From Phnomibacter ginsenosidimutans (GTDB taxonomy: Bacteria; Bacteroidota; Bacteroidia; Chitinophagales; Chitinophagaceae): a DNA stretch of 64,000 bases. A model generated the notes under the pieces. It worked only from the letters and a program-made list of their open reading frames with translations. It was not told the DNA's origin and made no database searches. Positions 63,667 through 64,000 of the stretch are shown piece after piece. The stretch is from NCBI RefSeq assembly GCF_009740285.1, contig NZ_CP046566.1, forward strand, positions 2,042,501 to 2,106,500, read 5' to 3'. Positions within the stretch are counted from its first letter, which is position 1. Every line of letters starts with the position of its first letter. The translations under genes were made by a program, and so were the position numbers.

Positions 63667-64000
63667 TTACAATAAGCTTTTCAGTTTTGCCATGTGTACT
63701 GCACTCAGTGGCACCAACGGCAAACGTAGGTTGTTGCTGATGATACCCATTTCACTCAAAAATGCTTTTACACCTGCAGGATTGTTTTCTACAAAACACA
63801 TATCCATTTTTTCGAGGAGGCTGTTTTGCAAAGGACGTGCTTCTGCAAACTGACCATTGAGGCACATGTGCACCAATTGGCTGAACTGCGCAGGATGACT
63901 GTTGGCTATCACACTAATCACACCATCAAAACCACAGGCAATGAGCGGCATGGTTACATGGTCGTCGCCACTAATGAGCAGGAACCCTTCCGGACGATTT
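63667..64000 (-). CDS. dapA: 4-hydroxy-tetrahydrodipicolinate synthase, C-terminal part (cut by window edge)
   Basis: The visible last ~110 residues belong to DapA, which condenses pyruvate and aspartate semialdehyde at the start of lysine synthesis. Reading leftward from the edge gives GFLLISGDDHVTMPLIACGFDGVISVIANSHP, the SGDD and GVISV signatures of the barrel. FVENNPAGVKAFLSEMG and LRLPLVPLS follow near the C-terminus. The catalytic Lys and the start are outside the window. The esterase starts one base after its stop. Confidence 0.9.
   Translation of the reverse strand, partial: NRPEGFLLISGDDHVTMPLIACGFDGVISVIANSHPAQFSQLVHMCLNGQFAEARPLQNSLLEKMDMCFVENNPAGVKAFLSEMGIISNNLRLPLVPLSAVHMAKLKSLL

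Noticed and set aside
1-64000. Prophage, defence island, toxin-antitoxin, integron or tRNA-linked element
   Set aside because: No integrase, transposase, phage structural gene, restriction or CRISPR gene, tRNA or attachment repeat was found. The gene content is mostly housekeeping.

Overview
The window is a stretch of a Bacteroidota chromosome, most likely from Chitinophagaceae or a close relative. Several features point there. Promoters carry the TAnnTTTG -7 element instead of E. coli-type boxes. Type IX secretion (T9SS) parts are present: a plug protein, a PorP/SprF partner and two giant adhesins with type B sorting domains. The window also holds a lipoprotein TamA (TamL), an OMP_b-brl_3 TonB receptor, a WbqC-family gene, and the Bacteroidota forms of Lgt, IspH and arginine decarboxylase. 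Gene density is high and gaps are short. I see no tRNA, rRNA, CRISPR array, prophage or insertion sequence.

Layout. 1-3.9 kb: surface-glycan genes (a GT4 cut by the left edge, a WaaE-like GT2, a small membrane protein, and opposing FkbM and GT25 genes). 4.0-4.15 kb: a complete small SRP RNA with promoter and terminator. 4.3-8.4 kb: transaldolase, T9SS plug protein, a LolC/E-type permease and a SpoU methyltransferase. 8.4-14.1 kb: TamL, then truB, a DUF58 protein and a Pro/Thr-rich secreted protein on the other strand. 14.2-18.2 kb: translation block thrS, infC, rpmI, rplT, with a small inverted gene between infC and rpmI. 18.3-24.3 kb: arginine decarboxylase, two secreted proteins, Hsp20, bacilliredoxin, lgt. 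24.4-31.1 kb: TonB receptor, yajQ, rpmE2, a GlmU-like protein, tpiA and sua5. 31.1-33.2 kb: a second FkbM/glycosyltransferase pair. 33.3-39 kb: gyrA, a secreted helical-repeat protein, a Tat-type glycosylasparaginase and a small lipoprotein. 39-48.7 kb: the T9SS cargo operon, two PKD adhesins followed by porP/sprF. 48.8-64 kb: wbqC, LEA-type lipoprotein, a metal-binding-type secreted protein, pyrE, ABC-2 permease, sppA, folK, a deoxynucleoside kinase, ispH, cmk, clpC, a STAS-like protein with RNase Z, an esterase, and dapA cut by the right edge.

How the genes work together. Most of the window is housekeeping: translation, envelope assembly (lgt, Lol-type permease, TamL), nucleotide, isoprenoid and lysine synthesis, and protein quality control (clpC, hsp20, sppA). 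The accessory part serves the cell surface: glycosyltransferases with FkbM methyltransferases, and the T9SS adhesin/PorP operon.

Main caution. Six genes (lolE-like, tamL, lgt, gyrA, a secreted repeat protein, wbqC) are each split by one small indel in or beside a short homopolymer. Two are normally essential (gyrA, lgt), so these are most simply consensus errors. I report each as one gene with the break marked. I did not find a convincing new multi-gene system. The best leads are the tandemly duplicated adhesin pair with its PorP partner, a structured leader before rpmI-rplT, a leucine at the main quinolone-resistance position of GyrA, and an inverted-repeat cluster upstream of clpC.
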